From Candidatus Goldiibacteriota bacterium (GTDB taxonomy: Bacteria; Oederibacteriota; JAAXVQ01), in assembly GCA_020052235.1 (NCBI GenBank), contig JAGVPM010000005.1, positions 1-52,527 on the forward strand: a DNA stretch of 52,527 nt, given 5' to 3'. Each line of letters opens with the position of its first letter. Position 1 is the first letter of the stretch. The translations under genes were made by a program, and so were the position numbers. The notes beneath the pieces were generated by a model. The model was not told the DNA's origin, did not search any database, and saw only the letters and a program-made list of their open reading frames with translations. Of this stretch, positions 37,793-45,726 are shown piece after piece.

Positions 37793-38596
37793 ATGCGTGG
37801 AAAAGTAAGTGTTGTGGCAGGGATGGTTTTTGCGGGGGTGATGTGTGCACAAATGGCAGGCTCGGAGGGAATGAATTCCATTGGCGGCAAGTTTGGTTTG
37901 TTCGGTAACTTGGGCTTCAGCACGTATGCTATGGGAGATGTTAATTCGGATATTAAAGCCATGAATGATGTCTTGGACGCCCGTGCCAGCACTGGGTACA
38001 CGGTGGAAAAAGGTGTGCTGTTAAATGGCGGGATGACATTGAATGGCGGGTTGCATTACGGAATCACGAATAATTTATTAGTGGGAATCGAAGCCGGGTA
38101 TCTTATGGCCGGTCCTGTGAAGTATTCATACAAAGGCAGCATTACCACAACCACTGCGGAACCCATTCCTTACCCGCCCTATGTTCAAACTACAACCCTC
38201 ACGGTTAACGATAACGGAGCTTATGAATATACGCTGCCAGCCACGGAAATCGGTTTGGTGTTTAAAGGGTTTGCGCCAGTGGGTGAAAATTTGCTTTTGG
38301 GCGGCGGTTTAGGGTTGGATTATATTTCGCTCAGCGGTAAAAGCAAGTATACCTACAATGATACAACGACCGAAGACACGTTTACAGGCACGACTGTGGG
38401 TGTGAAAATCATGGGCAGCGGTGAGCTGTTTTTGACCAGCAATGTCTCTTTGGGTTTGGATCTGGGGTACCGCATGGCGAAAATCAGTGAAGTAAAGGAT
38501 AAAGACGGAAATGTGGCCAAATACTCCAATGGCAGCAACTGGACCGTGGATTATAGCGGTTTAATTGCCCAAGGCGGCATTCGGTTGTATTTTTAA
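37793..38596 (+). CDS. Outer-membrane beta-barrel protein (OmpA/OmpW-like barrel)
   Basis: A 267-residue exported protein. ATG 37793 is set by GAGGAGG six nt upstream and opens a signal peptide (RGKVSVVAGMVFAGVMCAQMAGS). The mature chain is rich in Gly, Thr and Tyr with alternating strands (GMTLNGGLHYGITNNLLVGIEAGYLM, LLLGGGLGLDYISLSG, VSLGLDLGYRMAKISEV) and ends in GGIRLYF, the C-terminal aromatic signal for barrel assembly. It is probably an eight-stranded barrel; ligand unknown. Single-gene unit with promoter and strong terminator, so likely well expressed. Confidence 0.85.
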   Translation: MRGKVSVVAGMVFAGVMCAQMAGSEGMNSIGGKFGLFGNLGFSTYAMGDVNSDIKAMNDVLDARASTGYTVEKGVLLNGGMTLNGGLHYGITNNLLVGIEAGYLMAGPVKYSYKGSITTTTAEPIPYPPYVQTTTLTVNDNGAYEYTLPATEIGLVFKGFAPVGENLLLGGGLGLDYISLSGKSKYTYNDTTTEDTFTGTTVGVKIMGSGELFLTSNVSLGLDLGYRMAKISEVKDKDGNVAKYSNGSNWTVDYSGLIAQGGIRLYF

Positions 38597-38632
38597 TAAA
38601 AGTTTAATTGACAGGTAAATGAATGAGCGACG

Positions 38633-38673
38633 TCAGGGCAGACGTGTTAAACACCGTCTGCCCTGATTTTTTT
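38633..38673 (+). terminator. Strong intrinsic terminator
   Basis: TCAGGGCAGACG (38633-38644) and its exact complement (38655-38666) form a 12-bp stem with a 10-nt loop, followed by seven T (38667-38673). Confidence 0.95.
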
Positions 38674-38760
38674 ATTCCCACTTCCGGTTGGGTGCAGCGG
38701 GTTTTGGAACTCTCCGGAGCGAAAAATGTGAAAGTTGAAAATCAGTAAATTTGACCTCAG

Positions 38761-38804
38761 CTTAGTCAACTTGGAAGTGATGTGGAGTTGATGACTAAGT
38801 TTTT
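38761..38804 (+). terminator. Second terminator-like hairpin
   Basis: CTTAGTCAAC (38761-38770) pairs with GTTGA/CTAAG (to 38799) with a 3-nt bulge. A run of five T follows at 38800-38804. No gene upstream needs it, since the beta-barrel gene already has its own terminator. Confidence 0.5.
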
Positions 38805-38912
38805 ATTTCTGCTTTTTCCGCAGTATTTTCTTTTAGTTGTGGTCATTCCAACCGATACTTAAATTGGATCAAACTTGAAAATCAATAAAAAGGTTCGGGG
38901 AGGAAAAACGCT

Positions 38913-39314
38913 ATGCCGTCGACGACTGTGCTGGAGAATAAATTTGTAACCATGTGGTTTCATGAGGAAACTAAAATTGTACATCATAAATTTCATCGGC
39001 CTATCGGAGGAAAGCAATTTCAAGATGCACTATTGAAGGGTGTGGAAATTTTTAAAGTGCATGGTGCCAAAAAATGGCTGTCGGATGATCGGGAAAATTC
39101 CGCGCTGGGAACAGAGGACCGGGATTGGGCGATCAATGTTTGGTTTCCGCAGGTAGCAGCCGCGGGATGGAAATATTGGGCCATTATCTTACCCAAACAA
39201 TTAATCGGGCAAATAAATATGCAGCGATTTATCGATGAATATTCGACCAAAGGAATTACCACGCGGGTTTTCTCGGATGCCGACGAGGCTCGAAAATGGC
39301 TTGAAATTCAATGA
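38913..39314 (+). CDS. SpoIIAA/STAS-like protein
   Basis: A 133-residue soluble protein. The layout (FVTMWFHEETKIVHHKFHRPI strands, a helix, GAKKWLSDDRENSALGTEDRDW, then GWKYWAIILPK and a helix-strand end FSDADEARKWLEIQ) is that of small SpoIIAA-like domain proteins, which occur near signalling genes. The phosphorylatable Ser of anti-sigma antagonists cannot be placed with confidence. GGAGG lies 8 nt before the ATG. It is flanked by terminator-like hairpins, so it is monocistronic. Confidence 0.7.
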   Translation: MPSTTVLENKFVTMWFHEETKIVHHKFHRPIGGKQFQDALLKGVEIFKVHGAKKWLSDDRENSALGTEDRDWAINVWFPQVAAAGWKYWAIILPKQLIGQINMQRFIDEYSTKGITTRVFSDADEARKWLEIQ

Positions 39315-39341
39315 AAAATCGCCGGATATAAGGTGTGTTAA

Positions 39342-39372
39342 GGCAAACCGGCTGAACTTTGGCCGGTTTGCC
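39342..39372 (+). terminator. Terminator hairpin after the SpoIIAA-like gene
   Basis: GGCAAACCGGC (39342-39352) pairs perfectly with GCCGGTTTGCC (39362-39372) around 9 nt, 27 nt past the stop. The downstream T content is modest (TGCTGTTTG). Confidence 0.7.
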
Positions 39373-39548
39373 TGCTGTTTGACGGAAAAGCACTGTCTAA
39401 ATACTTGTTTTCCCTGCCATACTCATGTCAAAATAGAAACAATTTTTAAAATCGGACATTTGCGTTTTACAATAGCGCGGCATAATGACTGGGCAAAAGG
39501 GTTGGCCGGGTGGTTAATCCCGAACCATTGGGGCTGAAAGCGGTGGTC

Positions 39549-41414
39549 ATGGTGAAATGTTTTCCGAAGAGCATGCTTTGGCTTTTGATCGTGATGGGGT
39601 TTGCCGGAAATTTATGGGCAGGCGCTCAGGCCATGAAGATGAAATGGGCGGAAAAATCAGAAAATGTTTATTTCCTCGGCATGTATCGGGATTACCGTGG
39701 AAATGCCGCTTCGCTTTATGCCCGCCAAGCAGGAACCGGGAGCCATGCTTGGTTGGCGGTTCATCACCTGGCATTGAAAAAAGATTGGAATCAACCGGCG
39801 CCGCATGTTGGTGAAGCCGGGCTTTTGACTTCGGTTATTCCCGGAACTCCCGGAATTTTTAAATTTTTTACCATGGAGCAAGAGGGAAACAATGCGCCTG
39901 AGTCCAACTCACTCACCGCTGCCGGGCATACTGGAAATGAACCGGATTTGGTTACCTTCATTTCTTTCATCCCGTCAGGCAATGCGGTTGCCTTGGATTC
40001 CGCCGTGGCTTGGCTTACGCAACCCTATGCTTTGGGTTTGTTGACAGCGCAAACCGGCGCGCGCGAAGCTGCTTACGGCAAGCTTGGATTAAACAGCGAT
40101 CCGGTTCAGCGTCTGCATGGTGCCGGCGGCATGGTTACGGGCGGCATGTTTGATTTGGCGGGAAAATTCCTCAAGGAATTTCCGGTCCCACGAACCGCGA
40201 ACTTGGCCGATGAACCCGATTTCAACTTAATCATCCCTTGGTTGCGTACCGGATTAGGCGCTGTGGCCGGAAAGAGCCCGGCACCCGGGGATGAAGCAGC
40301 ATCCCCGGAAATATTTTTGTTGCCCAGCATTCAAGTTTGGTTGCAGGAAAAATCCCGGGAGAAAACCACTCAGGCGTATTATGACACTTTGTTTGAAAAA
40401 CATACCGCGAAACCAATTTTAACGGCTGAGGTTCCGGCCACACCTTTCAGGGAAGAGTATCCGCCCCTGGAGCAAGGGGCGTTTGAAACCGGAAATTATG
40501 CCTACGAGAGTGTATTAAATCATGTTGATCCTGATTATTTTCAAATTGTCAAGGAAGCGAATCAACACTTGCGCGTTGTATCTGCCGGTCCGATAACCGT
40601 TTCAATCTTAGAACAAAGGCAAGAGGGGAAAAAAAAGCTCCTGGTATTTGTCAATCCGGATGGGAATATTGAAGAAGCTTTGTATTCGCCGAAACTTCAA
40701 ACCGTTTTTGGCACGCAAGCCGCGGTGCTGATTTGGGTGGAAAATCAGTTTGACCTGGAAACACCGGGCGAGGTGATTCGGTACCGTGAATTGCCCGCGA
40801 ATCCGGCTAAAACAATAGAAGCATTGAAAAAAAGTGTTCATCCGAAAGCCTTGGGATATTTGGCGCGCGCCGCACATGAGCGCCGGGGTGACATGACTTG
40901 GGATGCTTGGACTAGTTTCATACGGCAACAATCCGCGGTCAATCCGGGGTTTATAAGCGGGTTGAGTTGCCGTGGGATTTTTCGAGTGCAAGCCACTACG
41001 GATACAGCGGACGCACTTCAAACACTGTTGCCGGAAATACTAAAGTCGCGTCCGTATCCCGAAGCTGGCCGGGAAGCGTTCAACCTGGCGGCGGTTTATA
41101 TTTATCGCCACGAGTTGGCCAAGGCTCGGGCCGTATTAAAGGCGCTGCCGGAGCAATTACGGACCAATGGCGGCTCGTATGACGGCAAAGATGATTTAGG
41201 TTGGGAGAACCGCTGCGGGTTGGAAATGTTCGCCATCTTGCTCGATTTTTTCGACAACCAACGCGTTCACCCGGCATCGCCGGAATTACGGAAATATGCG
41301 GCCGCTGCATTGGAAAATTTTGACCGTATAACCGCGGATATTCCCAAAGCCGATCGCTGGAAAACGCTTTTGGTGAAAGCGGGTGTGCAGGCACGGGCAA
41401 AGAAAAGAAAATAG
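39549..41414 (+). CDS. Exported protein of unknown function
   Basis: 621 residues from ATG 39549, which opens directly into a signal peptide (VKCFPKSMLWLLIVMGFAG, cleavage near AGAQA). A GTG 13 codons upstream extends the frame but has no RBS. The mature protein is not recognised. It has a Gly/Asn-rich first part, a central beta-like part (KKKLLVFVNPDGNIEEALYSP) and a helical C-terminus with a tetratrico-like AFNLAAVYIYRHELAKARAVLKALPEQL. It is probably periplasmic. It begins a plus-strand run with the papain-like peptidase 38 nt downstream, so it may be the peptidase's partner or substrate. Confidence 0.75.
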   Translation: MVKCFPKSMLWLLIVMGFAGNLWAGAQAMKMKWAEKSENVYFLGMYRDYRGNAASLYARQAGTGSHAWLAVHHLALKKDWNQPAPHVGEAGLLTSVIPGTPGIFKFFTMEQEGNNAPESNSLTAAGHTGNEPDLVTFISFIPSGNAVALDSAVAWLTQPYALGLLTAQTGAREAAYGKLGLNSDPVQRLHGAGGMVTGGMFDLAGKFLKEFPVPRTANLADEPDFNLIIPWLRTGLGAVAGKSPAPGDEAASPEIFLLPSIQVWLQEKSREKTTQAYYDTLFEKHTAKPILTAEVPATPFREEYPPLEQGAFETGNYAYESVLNHVDPDYFQIVKEANQHLRVVSAGPITVSILEQRQEGKKKLLVFVNPDGNIEEALYSPKLQTVFGTQAAVLIWVENQFDLETPGEVIRYRELPANPAKTIEALKKSVHPKALGYLARAAHERRGDMTWDAWTSFIRQQSAVNPGFISGLSCRGIFRVQATTDTADALQTLLPEILKSRPYPEAGREAFNLAAVYIYRHELAKARAVLKALPEQLRTNGGSYDGKDDLGWENRCGLEMFAILLDFFDNQRVHPASPELRKYAAAALENFDRITADIPKADRWKTLLVKAGVQARAKKRK

Positions 41415-41452
41415 TATAACGTTGGCTATCCTATCAATCGGGGGAGAGGTCC

Positions 41453-42301
41453 ATGGCAAAAACAAAAAAGAAAATTGTATTGGGTGCGAAAAAGAGCACG
41501 AAAAAAAATCCGCCTAAAATAAAACCTGTTCCGGAAGTGGCGGCAAAACTTCGTTATGGTTGGGTTCCGGATTTGCCCGATCAGCGAGATATTATGTACA
41601 GCAGTGTGACGCCGGTCCGGGAGGCACTTCCTTCTAAGGCGGATTTGCGTCCTTTATGTTCACCAGTGGAAGATCAAGGGCAGCTGGGAAGCTGCACGGG
41701 CAATGCCCTGGTTGGAGCTTTGGAATTTTTAGAGAAGAAAAATAAAATTAAAAAATTTGAAGATCTTAGCCGTTTGTTTGTGTACTACAATGAACGTGTG
41801 ATCGAGAACACCATATTTTCCGATGCCGGAGCCATGATTCGGGATGGCATAAAAAGTTTGAAAAAATTGGGCGTTTGTTCGGAAAAAAAGTGGCCGTATG
41901 CCGTGAAGAAATTTGCAGTCAAACCGTCCCCGGCGTGTTACCGGGATGCCCTGAACCACCAAATTACCGCGTATCAACGTATTTCGACACTGGATCAAAT
42001 GAGGGCTTGCTTAGCCGATGGGTATCCGGTGGTGTTTGGGTTCACGGTATATGAGGGGTTTGAATCCGAAATTGTGGCTCAGACCGGTGTACTGCAAATG
42101 CCAACCTTCGAGGAACGGGTGATTGGGGGACATGCGGTGTTGGCCGTGGGTTATGACGATACCGCCCAGCGCCTGATCGTCCGCAACTCGTGGGGAACAA
42201 ACTGGGGCATGCAGGGGTATTTTACCATGCCGTACGGCTATATTAAAAACCGGAATCTTTCGGATGATTTTTGGACCATCCGGCAAGCGGAGAACTTGTA
42301 G
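41453..42301 (+). CDS. Papain-family (C1) cysteine peptidase
   Basis: A 282-residue peptidase without signal peptide. It has a Lys-rich N-terminus (about 30 residues), then the catalytic set of the C1 family: oxyanion Gln and nucleophile Cys in DQGQLGSCTGNA, His in GGHAVLAVGYD and Asn in RNSWGTNWG. It has no long inhibitory propeptide, only about 60 residues before the core (KADLRPLCSPVEDQG). RBS GGGGAGAG precedes the ATG. It is followed after 11 nt by the iron-transporter gene. Bacterial C1 peptidases of this short type are often cytoplasmic or secreted by unusual routes. Confidence 0.92.
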   Translation: MAKTKKKIVLGAKKSTKKNPPKIKPVPEVAAKLRYGWVPDLPDQRDIMYSSVTPVREALPSKADLRPLCSPVEDQGQLGSCTGNALVGALEFLEKKNKIKKFEDLSRLFVYYNERVIENTIFSDAGAMIRDGIKSLKKLGVCSEKKWPYAVKKFAVKPSPACYRDALNHQITAYQRISTLDQMRACLADGYPVVFGFTVYEGFESEIVAQTGVLQMPTFEERVIGGHAVLAVGYDDTAQRLIVRNSWGTNWGMQGYFTMPYGYIKNRNLSDDFWTIRQAENL

Positions 42302-42312
42302 TCGGAGGCGTA

Positions 42313-43436
42313 ATGCCGGACGCGGCAAACCGAAGGCGTTTTTACGGCAATTGGCAGGATGAAGCCAACGCTGTTTATTTATATGAAAAATTGGCGCGGG
42401 CTGAAACCAATGCCGAACGCGCGGGCATTTTTCTGCGCCTGGCCGAGGTGGAAAAAAAACACGCCCGGGTTTGGGAAACGCAGCTGCAGGCACTGGGGGC
42501 CGACACGCCCCGGTTCCACATCCATGGGCGCACACGGATTTTAAGCTGGTTGGCCGGGCGATTCGGAGTTCGCACGGTGTTGCCCTCGCTGGCGGCCATG
42601 GAGCAAAGAGCGGTTACGCATTATGATGACCAGCCCGAAGCTGTCAAACAGGGCAGCCTCGCGAGGAACGGACGCATGCCAAGGTGTTTGAGGCCTTGAG
42701 TGAAACGAAGCCTGGTCTCAGCGGCGGAGCCATTGCGGAACGTGAAGGGCGGCACGGGAGTTTCGGCGGTAATGCCTTGCGCGCGGGTGTGTTGGGCGCC
42801 AACGATGGACTGGTTTCCAATTTAAGCTTGGTCATGGGCGTGGCTGGTGCCCGGATAGGGGGCCAAGGAATTTTAATCACGGGTTTGGCCGGTATGCTGG
42901 CAGGAGCCATTTCCATGGCTTTGGGTGAATGGTTATCCGTGCAAAGCTCGCGCGAGTTATACCAGCGTCAGATTCAATTGGAAAAAACGGAGCTGGAAAA
43001 CGATCCTGAGGAAGAAAAAGAAGAACTAATGCTGATTTATCAAGCCAAAGGCTTGTCGGCGGAGGAAGCACGGCATCTGGCCGAACGGTTGTTTTCGGAC
43101 CCGGCCCAGGCTTTGGATACATTGGTGCGGGAAGAATTAAGCATCGATCCCAAAGAACTCGGCGGTTCGGCCTGGGAAGCGGCGGGCACATCTTTTTTAT
43201 TATTTGCAATCGGCGCGGTGTTGCCGGTGCTGCCGTTTTTTTTCGTGCACGGCCTGACCGGTGTTTTTTGGAGCGTCGGAATCAGCACCCTGGGGTTGTT
43301 CGTTATTGGCGGCGGGATTACCTTGGTGACGGGGAAACCGTTCGTAATTTCCGGTTTCAGGCAAATTTTATTTGGTTTGGCTGCGGCCGCGATTACGTTT
43401 GGAATTGGAAGCTTGGTGGGCGCGGGTTTAGGCTGA
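42313..43436 (+). pseudogene. Rubrerythrin-VIT1/CCC1 fusion (iron/manganese transporter), single-base frameshift
   Basis: The gene starts at ATG 42313 (GGAGG upstream) with a ferritin-like domain (QDEANAVYLYEKLARAE, LAEVEKKHARVWE), then a VIT1/CCC1 membrane domain (LRAGVLGANDGLVSNLSLVMGVAGA through AAAITFGIGSLVGAGLG) with about five helices. The frame is lost near 42662: the first frame continues only to 42699. The second frame carries the expected junction EERTHAKVFEALSE, reached one base out of register. Adding one base between GC and GAG at 42662 restores LAEERTHAKVFEAL. It is either a pseudogene or a sequence error. An intact protein would be about 374 residues and move iron or manganese out of the cytosol. 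Confidence 0.88.
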
Positions 43437-43472
43437 AAGTATGTTGTGTGTTTAACCTAAGGAGTGTTTATT

Positions 43473-44042
43473 ATGGGGAAGATCAAAGGCGTGGAATTTA
43501 ACGATGCGTATGAATATTTTTTAAAAAATGCGGGCAACACCGGAATGGAAAAGGTAAAGGCGGCCCTAGCCCCCGCAGTCAGGGAGTCACTTTTTTCCAA
43601 AGGATCGATTCTTGCGGTGGAATGGTACGATTATGCCGCTTACGTAAATTTTGTGTTCACGGCAGTAAAAATACTCGGGAATAATCAGCCGGATTTTCTC
43701 TACAATATGGCGGTGTATCAAGCGCAGAAGCTTTATAATGGTCCTTGGAAATTATTTTTTAAAATTCTTTCTCCCTCGTTTGTGATTAAAAAAGCCGCCC
43801 AATTTTGGCGTTTGAGTTATGACTCGGGCGACGTTACCATTTTAATTTGCACCAAAGACCATGTTTCATTTAAAGTCACCAACTTTCCGGATATTCCAAA
43901 AGATCATGAATTGGAGCAGATACCATTTTTTGAGGAACTTATGCGGGTCAGCAATTGCCGCGAACCTCACGCAACCCATCCCAAGTGCATTGCCCGCGGT
44001 GATGACTGCTGCCTGTTCCACCTGGATTGGAAAAACGGCTAG
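43473..44042 (+). CDS. V4R / DUF2378-like sensor protein
   Basis: A 189-residue soluble protein (ATG 43473, RBS GGAG). The N-terminal KGVEFNDAYEYFLKNAG and central VEWYDYAAYVNFVFTAV, then GPWKLFFKILSPSFVIKKAAQFW, match the layout of the roughly 200-residue myxobacterial DUF2378/TIGR02265 type. The C-terminal cysteine cluster CREPHATHPKCIARGDDCC resembles a V4R (4-vinyl reductase) domain, which binds small hydrophobic or metal-linked ligands. Function unknown, probably a sensor. It lies between the VIT1 gene and a small membrane protein. Confidence 0.65.
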   Translation: MGKIKGVEFNDAYEYFLKNAGNTGMEKVKAALAPAVRESLFSKGSILAVEWYDYAAYVNFVFTAVKILGNNQPDFLYNMAVYQAQKLYNGPWKLFFKILSPSFVIKKAAQFWRLSYDSGDVTILICTKDHVSFKVTNFPDIPKDHELEQIPFFEELMRVSNCREPHATHPKCIARGDDCCLFHLDWKNG

Positions 44043-44087
44043 CACGGTTGGGGTGCATGAATTTCAATATACTTTCAGGAGGCTTAG

Positions 44088-44432
44088 ATGAACAAAATAG
44101 CGTTGGGCATTCTGGGCGGGTTGGCAGCGGGCGTGGTGGACATTATACCCATGATATGGCAGCATTTACCGTGGGACGCAACTTTATCCGCGTTTGCCTT
44201 TTGGGTGGTTTGCGGTTTTTTAATTTCCGTGGTGGAATTGGAAGTCTATCCGGCGCTTAAGGGAATTTTTATTGCGGCCTTGGTATTAATTCCAGTTGGA
44301 ATCCTGGTCGCTGCCAAGGAACCCGCAAGCTTGATTCCCATGTCCTGCATGACGATTCTCTTGGGTGGATCGCTGGGTTTTGTAATTTTTAAATTTTCCA
44401 AGAGGGAAGATTTGAAGACAATGGCGGATTAA
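44088..44432 (+). CDS. Small four-helix membrane protein, unknown function
   Basis: A 114-residue hydrophobic protein with about four helices (ALGILGGLAAGVVDIIPMIW, LSAFAFWVVCGFLISVVEL, GIFIAALVLIPVGILVAA, MTILLGGSLGFVIFKF). RBS AGGAGG is 6 nt before the ATG. It ends in a charged tail. The family is not recognised. It is the last gene of the run from 39549, followed by an AT-rich gap. Confidence 0.85.
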   Translation: MNKIALGILGGLAAGVVDIIPMIWQHLPWDATLSAFAFWVVCGFLISVVELEVYPALKGIFIAALVLIPVGILVAAKEPASLIPMSCMTILLGGSLGFVIFKFSKREDLKTMAD

Positions 44433-44568
44433 TGTGATTGAAAAATTACAAATATTTTATATCTAAATAATTATTTACTTGCAGAAACAGTGCGGTTTTG
44501 AAAAAAAACTATTTGCCGATTTGAATAAGCTTCGCGGATTTACAATAAACTTAGGAAAGACATGGCGA

Positions 44569-45348
44569 ATGACCCTACATGACAAGACGCATGCTCCGGT
44601 GGGCATGTTGGATTCAGGTTTAGGCGGGTTGACGGTACTTAAAAGTACGGCACGGCTTTTACCTCAGGAAAATTTTATTTATTATGCGGATTTTAAGCAT
44701 TCCCCATTTGGCGGTCGTACCAAAGCTGAATTAATCGGTATTTTGGAAGAGGTGGTTTCGGAGTTGCTGCGGCGCGGGGTTAAAGCCTTGGTTTTTGCCA
44801 GCAATACGGCCACCAGCGCGGCCATAGAATTTTTTCGGGATAAGCTGGATATGCCGGTTATTGGTTTGGAACCGGCGCTTAAACCTGCGGTACAAGGTAC
44901 GCCCCGGGGCAAGATTTTGGTTTTGGCCACAGAGCTGACCCTGCGGGAAGAAAAATTTAGAAAACTTTATGAAAGTTATCAAACGCAAGACGGCATTATT
45001 TTAAAAAGTTGTCCGGGATTGGTGGAAATTATTGACGCAGGGTTGGATGATCCGCAAGTTATGGATACCTATTTAACCCGTTTATTTGAAGAAGTGGATC
45101 GTGCTGCAATACAAACAGTGGTTTTGGGCTGTACGCATTATGTGATCATTAAAAAGGCGATTTTGAAGCATTTTGACCCGGGGGTGCAAGGCATTGACGG
45201 GAATGAAGGCGCGGCCCGCCGTTTGGCTGCGGTATTGGCGCAGTGTCAATTGTTGAATACGTCGGGTTACAACGGACAAGTTGAACTTTTTTCATCGAAT
45301 CCGGAAAAAACAGGGTTGTTGCAAAAACAATACCGGCTGTTGGAATAA
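44569..45348 (+). CDS. Glutamate racemase-family protein lacking the first catalytic cysteine
   Basis: 259 residues. The N-terminal signature GMLDSGLGGLTVLK, substrate loop ADFKHSPFGGRTKAE and C-terminal VLGCTHY (Cys188, His190) identify the MurI family, which makes D-Glu for peptidoglycan. The first catalytic Cys, normally in A-C-N-T, is Ser78 here (FASNTATSAA; AGC codon, one base from TGC). Two-base racemisation normally needs both Cys. The protein may be inactive, have altered specificity, or contain an error. ATG 44569 fits family length; an upstream extension to 44479 lacks similarity. A 6-codon mini-frame (44562) overlaps the start after an AGGA. Confidence 0.85.
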   Translation: MTLHDKTHAPVGMLDSGLGGLTVLKSTARLLPQENFIYYADFKHSPFGGRTKAELIGILEEVVSELLRRGVKALVFASNTATSAAIEFFRDKLDMPVIGLEPALKPAVQGTPRGKILVLATELTLREEKFRKLYESYQTQDGIILKSCPGLVEIIDAGLDDPQVMDTYLTRLFEEVDRAAIQTVVLGCTHYVIIKKAILKHFDPGVQGIDGNEGAARRLAAVLAQCQLLNTSGYNGQVELFSSNPEKTGLLQKQYRLLE

Positions 45349-45351
45349 ATA

Positions 45352-45370
45352 ACCCCAGGGAAACTGGGGT
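45352..45370. terminator. Hairpin after the racemase gene
   Basis: ACCCCAG and CTGGGGT pair around GGAAA, directly after the stop. No T-run is present, so its strength is doubtful. Confidence 0.45.
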
Positions 45371-45401
45371 GCAAAGTGCCTTAAAAAAACGTATTGATGG
45401 A

Positions 45402-45478
45402 TTGACGAACCCGGCCGAAAAAGTGTATTAATACATAGTGCGTTTGATTCTCACGGGGATAAAGTATAATCATCCCCG
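45402..45478 (+). promoter_or_regulatory. Promoter region and leader hairpin of the small acidic protein
   Basis: TTGACG (45402-45407), 18-bp spacer, TATTAA (45426-45431). Further on, a CGGGGAT/ATCCCCG dyad (45454-45478) holds a TATAAT in its loop at 45465, which could be a second -10 with a poor -35. The RBS (CAGGAG) follows. Confidence 0.45.
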
Positions 45479-45493
45479 CTTCAGGAGTTGTTT

Positions 45494-45682
45494 ATGGAAT
45501 TTGTAACCTTTGATCCTGAAAATGGTGATTTGAATTTAAAGCTGCCGGCGGATTTGGAATCATTTCACGATGAGATTTGCCTGGCATTGTCGGAAAAATT
45601 TATGGGCGATTTGGATGACGACATTCTTTCCCAAATGAATGATTATGTGGATGATTGGGTGAATCGGAAAAGGAAAAGTTAA
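45494..45682 (+). CDS. Small acidic protein, unknown function
   Basis: A 62-residue protein from ATG 45494 (CAGGAG 7 nt upstream). It is strongly acidic in the middle (GDLDDDILSQMNDYVDDW) with a basic end (NRKRKS) and has no Cys pair or membrane helix. No family recognised. The good RBS and composition argue for a real gene. The ketopantoate reductase begins 44 nt later, so the two may be co-transcribed. Confidence 0.7.
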   Translation: MEFVTFDPENGDLNLKLPADLESFHDEICLALSEKFMGDLDDDILSQMNDYVDDWVNRKRKS

Positions 45683-45726
45683 AAGTTTTTAATTGGAGTG
45701 GAAAAATTCCGGAACAATCGACATCC

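Larger units (their letters stand above)
38597..38912. other. Intergenic region with two terminator-like hairpins
   Basis: A 316-bp gap. It holds the strong terminator at 38633-38673 and a second hairpin with T-run at 38761-38804. A near-identical 15-mer (TTGAAAATCArTAAA) occurs at 38735 and 38875. No open frame of note lies between the two terminators; a small RNA ending at 38804 is possible but no promoter is clear. Confidence 0.5.

Noticed and set aside
38735-38889. Near-identical 15-mers TTGAAAATCArTAAA
   Set aside because: Only two copies 140 bp apart in AT-rich DNA; too little to call an operator or an att-type repeat.
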